Source: an uncultured Desulfomonile sp. (GTDB lineage Bacteria; Desulfobacterota; Desulfomonilia; Desulfomonilales; Desulfomonilaceae). From it: DNA of 18,751 bases. Position 1 is the first letter of the stretch; the number at the start of each line of letters is the position of its first letter. This document shows positions 8,154 to 14,667 of the stretch, piece after piece. Below the pieces are notes generated by a model. That model had not been told where the DNA came from and made no database searches. It worked only from the letters and a program-made list of their open reading frames with translations. The DNA lies in contig CALDNG010000038.1 in the NCBI GenBank assembly GCA_937915285.1, positions 1-18,751 of the forward strand. The letters run 5' to 3'. The translations under genes and the position numbers were made by a program.

Positions 8154-9794
8154 TCAGGCTGTTATTTCCCGAACATCAATTGCAAAATCCGGGCATGTGA
8201 AAAAGCATTTGAAACACCCCACACACCAGTCGGACGATTTTGTCTCCATAGGTTTGTAGCCTTTAGCATTGAACCCTGCCGCCGGACCAAACACCTGCAT
8301 GCTGCATACCTCGGCGCAATATCCACATTCCTTGCAGTAGGATGTGTTTACAACGACCTCAAACTTCCTGGCGTCACATTCCAGACATCTGGATGCCTCT
8401 CGAAGGGCCTGAAATTCTGAGAAACCTGTCTCTACCTGATCAAAATTCCCGGAACGTTCCCAGCCTTTGAGATGAGGCATTTCGCAACGGGGAAGAATTT
8501 CCGGGAATGGACGTAAGGTTACTTCTTCCTCCGGAGGAGCCAGTACTTCCGAGATATCGCCGTCGCCACCAAGGTATTTGTCAATTGAGATTGCCAGAAC
8601 TCTTCCCTGGGAAATGGCCCCAATAATCGATGACGGGCCAGTCACAATGTCTCCCGCCGCAAAAACACCAGGTCTGTCGGTCATGAGATCTTCGGCTACT
8701 ACTATTCCGTTAGATTTGGTCTTAACTTCAGGAAAGGAATTGAGAAAATCCATGAGAGGTGTCTGACCTATGGCCGCTATAACTGTGTCTACAGGTATGC
8801 GGTGAGTAATCTGGTCGTCGTAAACGGGGTCAAAGTTACATGCGTCGTCGATGACCGAAAGGCATTTCATCAGCGCCAGGCCTTCCACCCTTTCGCCACC
8901 CAAAACCCTTTTGGGAGCCCAGGTGTTGTTCACAACAATTCCTTCCTCTTCCGCCAAAGAAATCTCCCACGGATGGGCCGGCATCTCTTCTCTGGATTCC
9001 AGACAGAAGATGTTGACCTCTTCAGCGCCTAACCTCTTGACGGTCAAAGCAACATCAATTGCGACGTTTCCACCTCCGATAACGGCCACGCTTTTTCCCA
9101 ACGAAGGAGTTTTTCCCTGGGCCACGTCTCGTAAGAACTCGAGGCCCCAGAAAAAGCCCGGTTTATCGACACCCTCCAGTGGGATCCTTGCGCTCTGGCT
9201 CGATCCTACCGTAATGCACACGGCATCAAACCCGGTGGTCAGTCTTTCAATGCTGTCGGACTCAATTCTTTGCCCTCCCTGAAATTCGATCCCCTGAGCC
9301 ATTATGTAATCAACATCACGGTCCAGTCTTTCGATCGGTAGCCTATAATTGGGGATTGAATAACGCATGGCGCCGCCGGGTTGGTCAAAGGCGTCAAAAA
9401 TGGTTACCTTCGCGCCCGTATTCGCTAGATAATAGGCAGCAGTAAGTCCGGCTGGTCCTGCCCCGATCACTGCGATTTTCCTGCCGTTGGACTTTGGGGC
9501 TTTCCTGGCTTTTTTCCAGTCTCCAGTCTCTCTGTCTACTGCCGCGCGTTTCAGCGCCCTGATGGCAACCGGGTCTCCATACTGTCGGTAAGCGCAAGCG
9601 TCCTCACATGGAGCGAAACAGGCGTCGGCGCAAACAGTTGGAAAAGGAATTTTCTCTCTTACAATCGCCACGGCGTCATCGAATTTTCCTTGCCGCACAG
9701 CCCTGATGTAACGAGGCACATCAACCCCTGCGGGGCATGCCGTCACACATCGAGGCGCTATGAAATCTTTTCTCGGAACTCGGAATTCAGTCAT
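8154..9794 (-). CDS. GltD-like NAD(P)/FAD oxidoreductase with C-terminal 2[4Fe-4S] ferredoxin domain
   Basis: Likely the electron-transfer arm of the adjacent 2-oxoacid oxidoreductase, moving electrons between a low-potential ferredoxin domain and NAD(P) through FAD. Domains in order: an N-terminal cysteine-rich helical domain (C16, C20, C55, C59, C63, C67) as in the small subunit of glutamate synthase; an FAD-binding fold with GAGPAG at 111-116; an NAD(P) fold with GGGNVAID at 240-247; an FAD-contacting GVFAAGDIVTG at 376-386; then two CxxCxxCxxxC clusters (C487, C490, C493, C497 and C524, C527, C530, C534). At 546 residues it is about 90 longer than stand-alone GltD, and the extra length is the ferredoxin. 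The ATG at 9794 has AGGAG at 7 nt. It lies 52 nt after gntR, a gap holding a short GCCGG/CCGGC hairpin (9817-9829) without a T-run. It is not a true glutamate synthase subunit, since no large GltB chain is present. Confidence 0.92.
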   Translation of the reverse strand: MTEFRVPRKDFIAPRCVTACPAGVDVPRYIRAVRQGKFDDAVAIVREKIPFPTVCADACFAPCEDACAYRQYGDPVAIRALKRAAVDRETGDWKKARKAPKSNGRKIAVIGAGPAGLTAAYYLANTGAKVTIFDAFDQPGGAMRYSIPNYRLPIERLDRDVDYIMAQGIEFQGGQRIESDSIERLTTGFDAVCITVGSSQSARIPLEGVDKPGFFWGLEFLRDVAQGKTPSLGKSVAVIGGGNVAIDVALTVKRLGAEEVNIFCLESREEMPAHPWEISLAEEEGIVVNNTWAPKRVLGGERVEGLALMKCLSVIDDACNFDPVYDDQITHRIPVDTVIAAIGQTPLMDFLNSFPEVKTKSNGIVVAEDLMTDRPGVFAAGDIVTGPSSIIGAISQGRVLAISIDKYLGGDGDISEVLAPPEEEVTLRPFPEILPRCEMPHLKGWERSGNFDQVETGFSEFQALREASRCLECDARKFEVVVNTSYCKECGYCAEVCSMQVFGPAAGFNAKGYKPMETKSSDWCVGCFKCFFTCPDFAIDVREITA

Positions 9795-9846
9795 TCATGT
9801 TCTCCTGATTGAGACTGCCGGAACCCGGCGTAATTCGTGAGTTGCT

Positions 9847-10539
9847 CTACGAACTAGATTGTTGATTCCAAGGATAACTCTCGGTGCTATTCTCTACGTA
9901 TTTGACCAGATTGAGGATGTGTTCACGCATCCTGTTGGCCGCAACATCAGGATCTCTTGACTCAAGCGCGTCGATTATTTCCAAATGTTCAATCAACGAT
10001 TTCTTGATATTTCGCCTGATGCGCATCGTGTGCACCCGAACAAGCTTCATCTGATCTCGAATGTTGGAAGCCATTTCAATAAGCTTTCCACATCCGCTAA
10101 GCTCCAAAACCTGTTCGTGAAATTCAAAATGAGCCAGCGAGAATTCTTCGACGTGTTCTTCGACGCTATCAAGATGGAATGGAGCGAATATCTTTCGAAG
10201 GTTTTCAAGGTCAGATGACGTGATCCTTGATGCTGTTAGACGTGCGGCCATTGACTCCAGCGCAGCACGGACATGAAGGATTTCGATGATTTCTTTTTTC
10301 GAAGGGTGGTTGAGAAAAACGCCCCTTCTAGGTTCTACCCGCAAAAAACCCTCGAAAATGAGTCTGTTTACAGCTTCCCTGAGCGGCGTTCGGCTTATGC
10401 CGAGCTGTTTTGCCAGTGTTCGTTCTTCCAGCCTTTCCAGTCCCTTGGCTTTCGGTGAAAGCAGAAATTGCTTCAGGGTGTCGTGCGCAAGATCTGCCAA
10501 AGTGGCCGGTTGACTGATTTGGGGTAGTGACAATTTCAT
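9847..10539 (-). CDS. GntR-family transcriptional regulator, FadR/FCD type
   Basis: DNA-binding regulator of the FadR subfamily, probably controlling the oxidoreductase genes that follow and itself. The winged helix spans about residues 15-78, with the recognition region LAKQLGISRTPLREAVNRL (42-60) and the wing GFLRVEPRRGVFL. The FCD ligand domain spans about 85-215; H141 (FEFHEQ), H185 (EHLEII) and H207 (MREHI) sit where the domain binds a metal ion. H137 stands where many relatives have Asp or Asn, so a four-histidine site is possible. FCD regulators usually sense carboxylic acids, which suits this neighbourhood. The ATG at 10539 has GAGGTGA about 3 nt upstream; that site overlaps a perfect palindrome with the TGGT-N2-ACCA pattern seen in FadR-type operators, implying autoregulation. 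It is 230 residues, normal for the family. Confidence 0.93.
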   Translation of the reverse strand: MKLSLPQISQPATLADLAHDTLKQFLLSPKAKGLERLEERTLAKQLGISRTPLREAVNRLIFEGFLRVEPRRGVFLNHPSKKEIIEILHVRAALESMAARLTASRITSSDLENLRKIFAPFHLDSVEEHVEEFSLAHFEFHEQVLELSGCGKLIEMASNIRDQMKLVRVHTMRIRRNIKKSLIEHLEIIDALESRDPDVAANRMREHILNLVKYVENSTESYPWNQQSSS

Positions 10540-10547
10540 TGCTCACC

Positions 10548-10561
10548 TCTGGTATACCAGA
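10548..10561. promoter_or_regulatory. Operator-like 14-bp perfect palindrome over the gntR ribosome binding site
   Basis: TCTGGTATACCAGA reads identically on both strands. Its core TGGTATACCA fits the TGGT...ACCA type of half-sites known for FadR-subfamily GntR regulators. It starts 9 bp before the gntR ATG and touches the Shine-Dalgarno sequence (10543-10549), so a bound regulator would block the start region of its own operon. That the neighbouring regulator binds here is inference from position and motif. Confidence 0.7.
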
Positions 10562-10580
10562 TACCTAATACCAAATGCCA
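10553..10580 (-). repeat. Four tandem 7-bp repeats abutting the gntR operator
   Basis: Read on the minus strand, four consecutive heptads of the form (T/A)GG(T/C)AT(N) follow one another without a break. The last one is the left half of the 14-bp palindrome. They therefore look like reiterated regulator half-sites in direct orientation at 7-bp spacing, directly upstream of gntR. Confidence 0.6.
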
Positions 10581-10591
10581 GATTTCGTCAA
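10565..10591 (-). promoter_or_regulatory. Candidate sigma-70-type promoter of gntR and the oxidoreductase genes
   Basis: On the minus strand TTGACG (10586-10591, 5 of 6 to consensus) is followed after 15 bp by TATTAG (10565-10570, 4 of 6). The spacing is shorter than the usual 16-18 bp, so the call is tentative. Transcription would begin inside or beside the palindrome at 10548-10561, which suits a repressor site. Confidence 0.4.
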
Positions 10592-10633
10592 CTAATTTTT
10601 CTTCAGAAACAAATTGGGCTAGAGAAAATACAA

Positions 10634-10645
10634 TAGGTTAACCTA
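10634..10645. promoter_or_regulatory. Second perfect palindrome upstream of gntR
   Basis: TAGGTTAACCTA is a 12-bp perfect palindrome, 73 bp from the operator at 10548-10561. It shares the GGT...ACC half-site letters but has TA-TA outside and no intervening bases in the core. It could be an auxiliary site for the same regulator, or chance. Confidence 0.3.
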
Positions 10646-10811
10646 ATGAAATGATTGAACTGACTTGGAATTTGTTCAGAAACCGTCACAGACCATGGCA
10701 GAAATTATTGTGGAACGCGCCGGAACAGGCGCCCACTCAATGAGGCGTCATAACCCCATGAAAATCGATGCATTCTTATTGTTGTGGAGTGGAAGGAGAG
10801 CGACGTTCAAT

Positions 10812-11990
10812 TCAAGAGGTCAGTTCACTTACCATCGTGATCAGTTCGATATCCGAGTCTGGTTGTCCTATGAACTGAATTCCACAGCTAAGGCCATCAG
10901 CGTTTTTGATTGGGATGGTTACCGCCGGGAGACCGGTTATGCTGGCTATGGTATTGAAAGCGAGTGTCTGGACCCTGAATTTCATGGATCTTTCCATGTC
11001 AGAGATATCCAGGATCAATGGGGCTGGGCCTGCTGCCACAGGCAAAACGAATATACCGTCGCGGCCGAGAATCCTGACGAACTCCGAAGCCATGACGGCT
11101 TTTTTTGAAACGGCGCGTCCAATCTCGGCTACGGACATTTTGGAGGCAGTCCTTATGTGTAAGGCTACGTCTTCACCTAGTGCCGGATTTTTCTCCCTCA
11201 GCCATTTCTCGTGGACTCCGAGGACCTCTGAATACTGGACAACCTTTTGAGCCTCCAGAGAATCTCTCAGGAGGTCGAAGCTCAAGCGTTGGATTTTAAA
11301 TCCCTTTCTTTTGAGGGAGTCTGTCAGTGCGGCAAATGACTTTGCCATACCGGGGTCCCAGTCAGACATGTCATCCAGAATGATGATTCGCTGAGGCCGG
11401 ATGATCGGGATGTCGTTAGGTTGAACGGTTGTGACAAGGACTGAAGCCACCCGGGCCAGCATGTCCAGATCCCTGGCAAATATTCCGACAGTGTCCTGCG
11501 AAGGTGACAGTGGAACCGATCCATCCACCGGAATCTTGCCATAAGTGGGTCTGAGCGAGAAGATTCCGCAAAAACCAGCCGGAACTCTTATACTCCCGGC
11601 TGTATCCGTCCCGAGTGAAAATGGGGTCAATCCGCTGGCTACAGCGACAGCCGATCCGGAACTCGATCCTCCAGGAATGCGTTTGGCATCCAGAGGATTG
11701 ACCGGAATGCCGTAATGGGGGTTGATACCCGTTATGCCATAGGCGAGTTCGTGCAGGTGCGTCTTGCCAACCAGACGTGCGCCTGCTGCAAGCGCCATGT
11801 TTACGGCAACGGCGTTCTTTTCCGGAATTCCATGGTATCCCGCGTAATCGGGATTCCCTGCGTTGGTTGGGAGCCCGGCCACATCGAAAAGATCCTTCAC
11901 AACAAAATCGAGCCCTGACAGAGGACCATGGTCGACCAAACGCAGCGGTGGATCAATAGGAGTTATTATCGCATTGAATTCATCATTCAT
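10812..11990 (-). CDS. Amidase, amidase-signature family
   Basis: Hydrolyses an amide bond to a carboxylic acid and ammonia or amine, presumably in the cytoplasm as no signal peptide is present. The complete Ser-cisSer-Lys triad is visible: K32 in DFVVKDLFDV, S109 in the GGSSSGS loop, and the nucleophile S133 in GTDTAGSIRVPAGFCG. The 24-residue spacing between the two serines is that of the family. At 392 residues it is shorter than GatA or typical 450-500-residue amidases, and it lacks much of the middle segment. It is not GatA: no GatB or GatC genes are nearby. The ATG at 11990 has only a weak GAGG at 13 nt. It follows livF by 80 nt on the same strand and may be the last gene of the liv operon; the gntR operon starts 272 nt further on. 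The context suggests it releases the acid metabolised by the neighbouring enzymes; the substrate is unknown. Confidence 0.92.
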   Translation of the reverse strand: MNDEFNAIITPIDPPLRLVDHGPLSGLDFVVKDLFDVAGLPTNAGNPDYAGYHGIPEKNAVAVNMALAAGARLVGKTHLHELAYGITGINPHYGIPVNPLDAKRIPGGSSSGSAVAVASGLTPFSLGTDTAGSIRVPAGFCGIFSLRPTYGKIPVDGSVPLSPSQDTVGIFARDLDMLARVASVLVTTVQPNDIPIIRPQRIIILDDMSDWDPGMAKSFAALTDSLKRKGFKIQRLSFDLLRDSLEAQKVVQYSEVLGVHEKWLREKNPALGEDVALHIRTASKMSVAEIGRAVSKKAVMASEFVRILGRDGIFVLPVAAGPAPLILDISDMERSMKFRVQTLAFNTIASITGLPAVTIPIKNADGLSCGIQFIGQPDSDIELITMVSELTS

Positions 11991-12070
11991 GTTTCTGGAA
12001 TGGCCTCAGTGATAGAATTTAAACAGGTGAGTTGGTAATTTCCGAAAGAGGTGTGGTCGAGAAGGCTGTA

Positions 12071-12775
12071 TCAGAGTTTCTTCCCGAGGTAAGCCTCTAC
12101 TATTGCGGGATCATCCTGTAACTGCGAGGCTGGACCTTCCCTCACGATCTTCCCCCCTTCCATGACATAGGCAAAGTCGGCTACCTGAAGGGCTTTTCTG
12201 GCATTCTGTTCTATCACCAGGATGGTTGTTTGTTCCCTGAGTGAGGAAATGATTTTGAACACTTCGTTTACGACGAGTGGGGCCAAGCCCAAGGAGGGTT
12301 CGTCGAGCATCAACAACTTGGGGCGCGCCATCAGGGCTCTGCCCAGCGCAAGCATTTGCTGTTCTCCCCCGGACAATGAATCGGACAACTGTTTGCGTCG
12401 GACAGATAGTTGATGGAAACGATCATAAATCTTTTTAAGGTCCTGTGTAATTTCAGAATCCCGTCTTGTGTAGGCGCCCAACAGGAGGTTTTCTTCGACT
12501 GAAAGGCTCCCCAGAACCTGTCTGCCCTCCGGGACTTGTATCAACCCGAGTGAGGCTACTATATCAGGTCGACGTCCACCGATTTCCACGCCCTGGAATC
12601 TCACAGAACCTTTGTTGGGCGCAAGCAAGCCGCTGATGGTGTTGACGGTCGTGGATTTACCGGCGCCGTTGGCGCCAACCATGGCTACAACCGAGCCTTC
12701 GGGGACTCTGAAGCTGACTCCCTTCAAAGCGGCGATTGAACCGTATGATGTGTGTAGGTCCTCTACGAGTAACAT
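12071..12775 (-). CDS. livF: Branched-chain-amino-acid-type ABC transporter ATP-binding protein LivF
   Basis: Second of the two cytoplasmic ATPases powering the LIV-type importer. From the ATG at 12775 the 234-residue protein begins MLLVEDLHTSYG, the usual opening of LivF. Walker A is GANGAGKS (34-41), the ABC signature LSGGEQ (134-139), and Walker B LLMLDEP (154-160). The VPEGRQVLGSLSVEENL segment (81-97) is a LivF hallmark and separates it from LivG. A TTG start at 12817 would add 14 residues of no family resemblance; neither start has an ideal ribosome site (AGGG at 11 nt for the ATG), so translation may depend on coupling to livG, whose stop is 75 nt upstream. The relatives handle leucine, isoleucine and valine, but many LIV-type systems carry other amino acids, amides, urea or aromatic acids. 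Confidence 0.94.
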   Translation of the reverse strand: MLLVEDLHTSYGSIAALKGVSFRVPEGSVVAMVGANGAGKSTTVNTISGLLAPNKGSVRFQGVEIGGRRPDIVASLGLIQVPEGRQVLGSLSVEENLLLGAYTRRDSEITQDLKKIYDRFHQLSVRRKQLSDSLSGGEQQMLALGRALMARPKLLMLDEPSLGLAPLVVNEVFKIISSLREQTTILVIEQNARKALQVADFAYVMEGGKIVREGPASQLQDDPAIVEAYLGKKL

Positions 12776-12828
12776 AGGATAGAATGCCCTGTAATCATTC
12801 TCAAAATGGCGCTCCAAGTCTTCTTAAC

Positions 12829-12843
12829 AGGAAATGATTTCCT
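12829..12843 (-). repeat. Stem-loop between livG and livF
   Basis: AGGAAA and TTTCCT pair around a 3-nt loop, 7 nt after the livG stop codon. No T-run follows, so it is more likely an intercistronic RNA hairpin than a terminator. A related AGGAAA/TTTCCT hairpin sits at the livK-livH junction. Confidence 0.4.
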
Positions 12844-12850
12844 CTGGAAC

Positions 12851-13639
12851 CTATTCTTCTCCAAGATAAGCCTCGATAACGCGACGGTCGTTTCTGACAG
12901 AATCTGGAGATCCCTCGGCTATCTTTACTCCAAAGTTCAGGACAACTACCTGATCACTTATTCGCATTATGACATCCATATCATGCTCGATGATGAGTAT
13001 GGTCAGCGCAGTGTTTTTAAGCATGACCAGGAATTCAAATAGTTCATCGGTTTCTCTGCGGTTCATTCCTGCTGCCGGTTCATCTAGCAGCAGTAGCCGG
13101 GGTTTTAGTGCCAGGGCCCTGGCAATTTCCAGACGCCTTTGGTCTCCATAGGAAAGAGCCCCTGCCTGGAGGCCGGAGAGGTCTTCCATGCCGAGGTCGG
13201 CCAGCAGACCAAGGCATGACTTTCGGGATTCACGATCTTCCATGCGGCTGCGTGGCAATCTGAAAAAAGTCTCCAGGAGGGTACCCTTGTTGTTCAGATG
13301 CCAGCCAATCATGACGTTTTCAACCACAGAGAGTTCCGGGAATATGCGGATGTTCTGGAATGTCCTGGATACTCCGCGAGCGGCTATCTTATGTGGTGGC
13401 AAACCGCTCAAGGTATCTCCTGACAGTCTTATTTCTCCCATGGACAGGGGGATAAGGCCGCTGATGGCATTTAACAGGGTAGTTTTACCTGCTCCATTTG
13501 GCCCTATGAGACCGCAGGTGAGACCGGGGTATATGTTGAAGGAAACATCCTCGAAAGCGACAACGCCACCGAATTTCTTTGTCACTCCATCTATTTCCAG
13601 CAACGGTTTTGGTTCAATCAATGACATATCCCGGTACAA
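12851..13639 (-). CDS. livG: Branched-chain-amino-acid-type ABC transporter ATP-binding protein LivG
   Basis: First cytoplasmic ATPase of the LIV-type importer. The 262-residue product has Walker A GPNGAGKT (46-53), signature LSYGDQ (162-167; LSYG replaces LSGG, as is usual in LivG) and Walker B LLLLDEPAAG (182-191). The SRTFQNIRIFPELSVVENV stretch (91-109) is typical of LivG. The first codon is probably TTG at 13639, with GGAG 5 nt upstream. An ATG four codons on (13627) gives the more common MSLIEPKPLLEIDG opening but has only GGGA immediately in front, too close to act as a ribosome site. The gene lies 73 nt after livM and is followed by livF. Confidence 0.95.
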   Translation of the reverse strand: MYRDMSLIEPKPLLEIDGVTKKFGGVVAFEDVSFNIYPGLTCGLIGPNGAGKTTLLNAISGLIPLSMGEIRLSGDTLSGLPPHKIAARGVSRTFQNIRIFPELSVVENVMIGWHLNNKGTLLETFFRLPRSRMEDRESRKSCLGLLADLGMEDLSGLQAGALSYGDQRRLEIARALALKPRLLLLDEPAAGMNRRETDELFEFLVMLKNTALTILIIEHDMDVIMRISDQVVVLNFGVKIAEGSPDSVRNDRRVIEAYLGEE

Positions 13640-13673
13640 TCACACTCCACTGGAATTTATTGGGTCATAATCC

Positions 13674-13690
13674 AGGAAAAAGATATTCCT
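13674..13690 (-). repeat. Short stem-loop between livM and livG
   Basis: AGGAA and TTCCT pair around 7 nt in the livM-livG gap, 35 nt before the livG start. The arms match those of the hairpins in the livG-livF and livK-livH gaps. The stem is only 5 bp, so the structure is weak on its own. Confidence 0.25.
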
Positions 13691-13712
13691 TCTATTAGGG
13701 CTGCGCTCGACA

Positions 13713-13730
13713 TCAGGCAGTTGAGCCTGA
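13713..13730 (-). repeat. Inverted repeat at the livM stop codon
   Basis: TCAGGC and GCCTGA form a perfect 6-bp stem with a 6-nt loop; the outer arm contains the livM TGA. It is not followed by a T-run. It may protect the 3' end of the upstream message or simply be chance within the coding end. Confidence 0.3.
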
Positions 13731-14645
13731 AGTGTTTCTCCCGAGCACAAATTTTGCCAAAGACCTCCACATTTTTGGATCAACCAGGCCTCCTGGGAGA
13801 TAAATGGTGGAAATCATTATGATGAGACCATTCGCAACGTCACGCTGGTCCTTGAGAAAACTCAGAATCTCAGGCAGGGATGTCAGGACCGTTGCCCCGA
13901 CAATAGGGCCAAACCAGTGAGTCATCCCGCCGAGGACGGCATAAGCAAGAATGTCGACAGCCTTACTGAAAACATAGTTTCTGGGGTCTATGACTCTCAT
14001 CACCGGCGCGCTCAAAGCTCCAGCCCCAGCCGCTATTGCTGCGCTGAGCACAAAAGCCAGCAGCTTGTACCTCACCACGTCTATACCCAGGGTGTGAGCG
14101 GCCGTTTCGTCCTGACGGATGGACGCCAAAACTCTACCGTAGCGCGAATTCTGAAGGGTAAAGGCCAGGTAAGTCACAACCAGAAGGTATATAAGCAGAG
14201 GCCAGGTGCTATCGGGTAAACCCAGGACAATCTTCGGGGTTACGTAGCTGAGCGTAATGCCTTCCGCTCCATTGAAAACGATCAGGTCTTTATTGTCGCT
14301 GAACCATCGAACAACCTTGTCTCCGTTGAGTGCCGCGATTCGGACTATTTCGCCAAAACCCAACGTGGCTATTGCCAGGTAGACGTCACGAAGCCGCAAT
14401 ACAAGCATCCCCAGTGGCAAAGCAACCAGAGCCGCCAAGAGCATGGCCGGGACGATGGCGACACCGAGAGGTATGTCGGTCCTTGTGATTATCAGAGCAG
14501 TTGTATAGGCGCCAATTGCCATGAAACCGGCGTTAGCCAGTGACAGCAGACCTGTCGAAAGTGTCAGGTATATGCTGAGACCCAACGCCATATTGATCAG
14601 TATGAAGTTGATTACCGTGATGTTATGGGATAAGAAATCAGGCAT
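13713..14645 (-). CDS. livM: Branched-chain-amino-acid-type ABC transporter permease LivM
   Basis: Inner-membrane permease partner of LivH. The 310-residue protein has about eight hydrophobic segments and the family motifs LSLANAGFMAIGAYTTAL (34-51), YLAIATLGFGEIVRI near 88-103, and the cytoplasmic coupling stretch SIRQDETAAHTLGIDVVRYKLLAFVLSA near 186-213 that contacts the ATPase. Its length is within the usual 300-420 range, so it lacks the long N-terminal extension of some LivM proteins. The ATG at 14645 is forced, since an in-frame TGA lies just upstream. No clear Shine-Dalgarno precedes it, and the livH stop is only 22 nt away, which suggests translational coupling. Family assignment is firm and the substrate unknown. 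Confidence 0.94.
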   Translation of the reverse strand: MPDFLSHNITVINFILINMALGLSIYLTLSTGLLSLANAGFMAIGAYTTALIITRTDIPLGVAIVPAMLLAALVALPLGMLVLRLRDVYLAIATLGFGEIVRIAALNGDKVVRWFSDNKDLIVFNGAEGITLSYVTPKIVLGLPDSTWPLLIYLLVVTYLAFTLQNSRYGRVLASIRQDETAAHTLGIDVVRYKLLAFVLSAAIAAGAGALSAPVMRVIDPRNYVFSKAVDILAYAVLGGMTHWFGPIVGATVLTSLPEILSFLKDQRDVANGLIIMISTIYLPGGLVDPKMWRSLAKFVLGRNTSGSTA

Positions 14646-14667
14646 ATCAGTGATTCACATGTTTCTG

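Noticed and set aside
8154..9794. Calling this gene glutamate synthase small subunit gltD
   Set aside because: No large subunit gene is present, the protein carries an extra 2[4Fe-4S] domain, and it is tightly coupled to the 2-oxoacid oxidoreductase genes.
10713..10730. GCGCC/GGCGC hairpin downstream of the amidase as a terminator
   Set aside because: A 5-bp stem followed by mixed sequence rather than a T-run.
10665..11108. Plus-strand open frame of 147 codons
   Set aside because: Most of it lies antisense to the amidase coding region, and it also runs through the amidase-gntR gap. The amidase has a complete catalytic triad, so this frame is a shadow.
10812..11990. Calling the amidase GatA (aminoacyl-tRNA amidotransferase subunit)
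   Set aside because: The protein is about 90 residues too short, and no gatB or gatC lies nearby.
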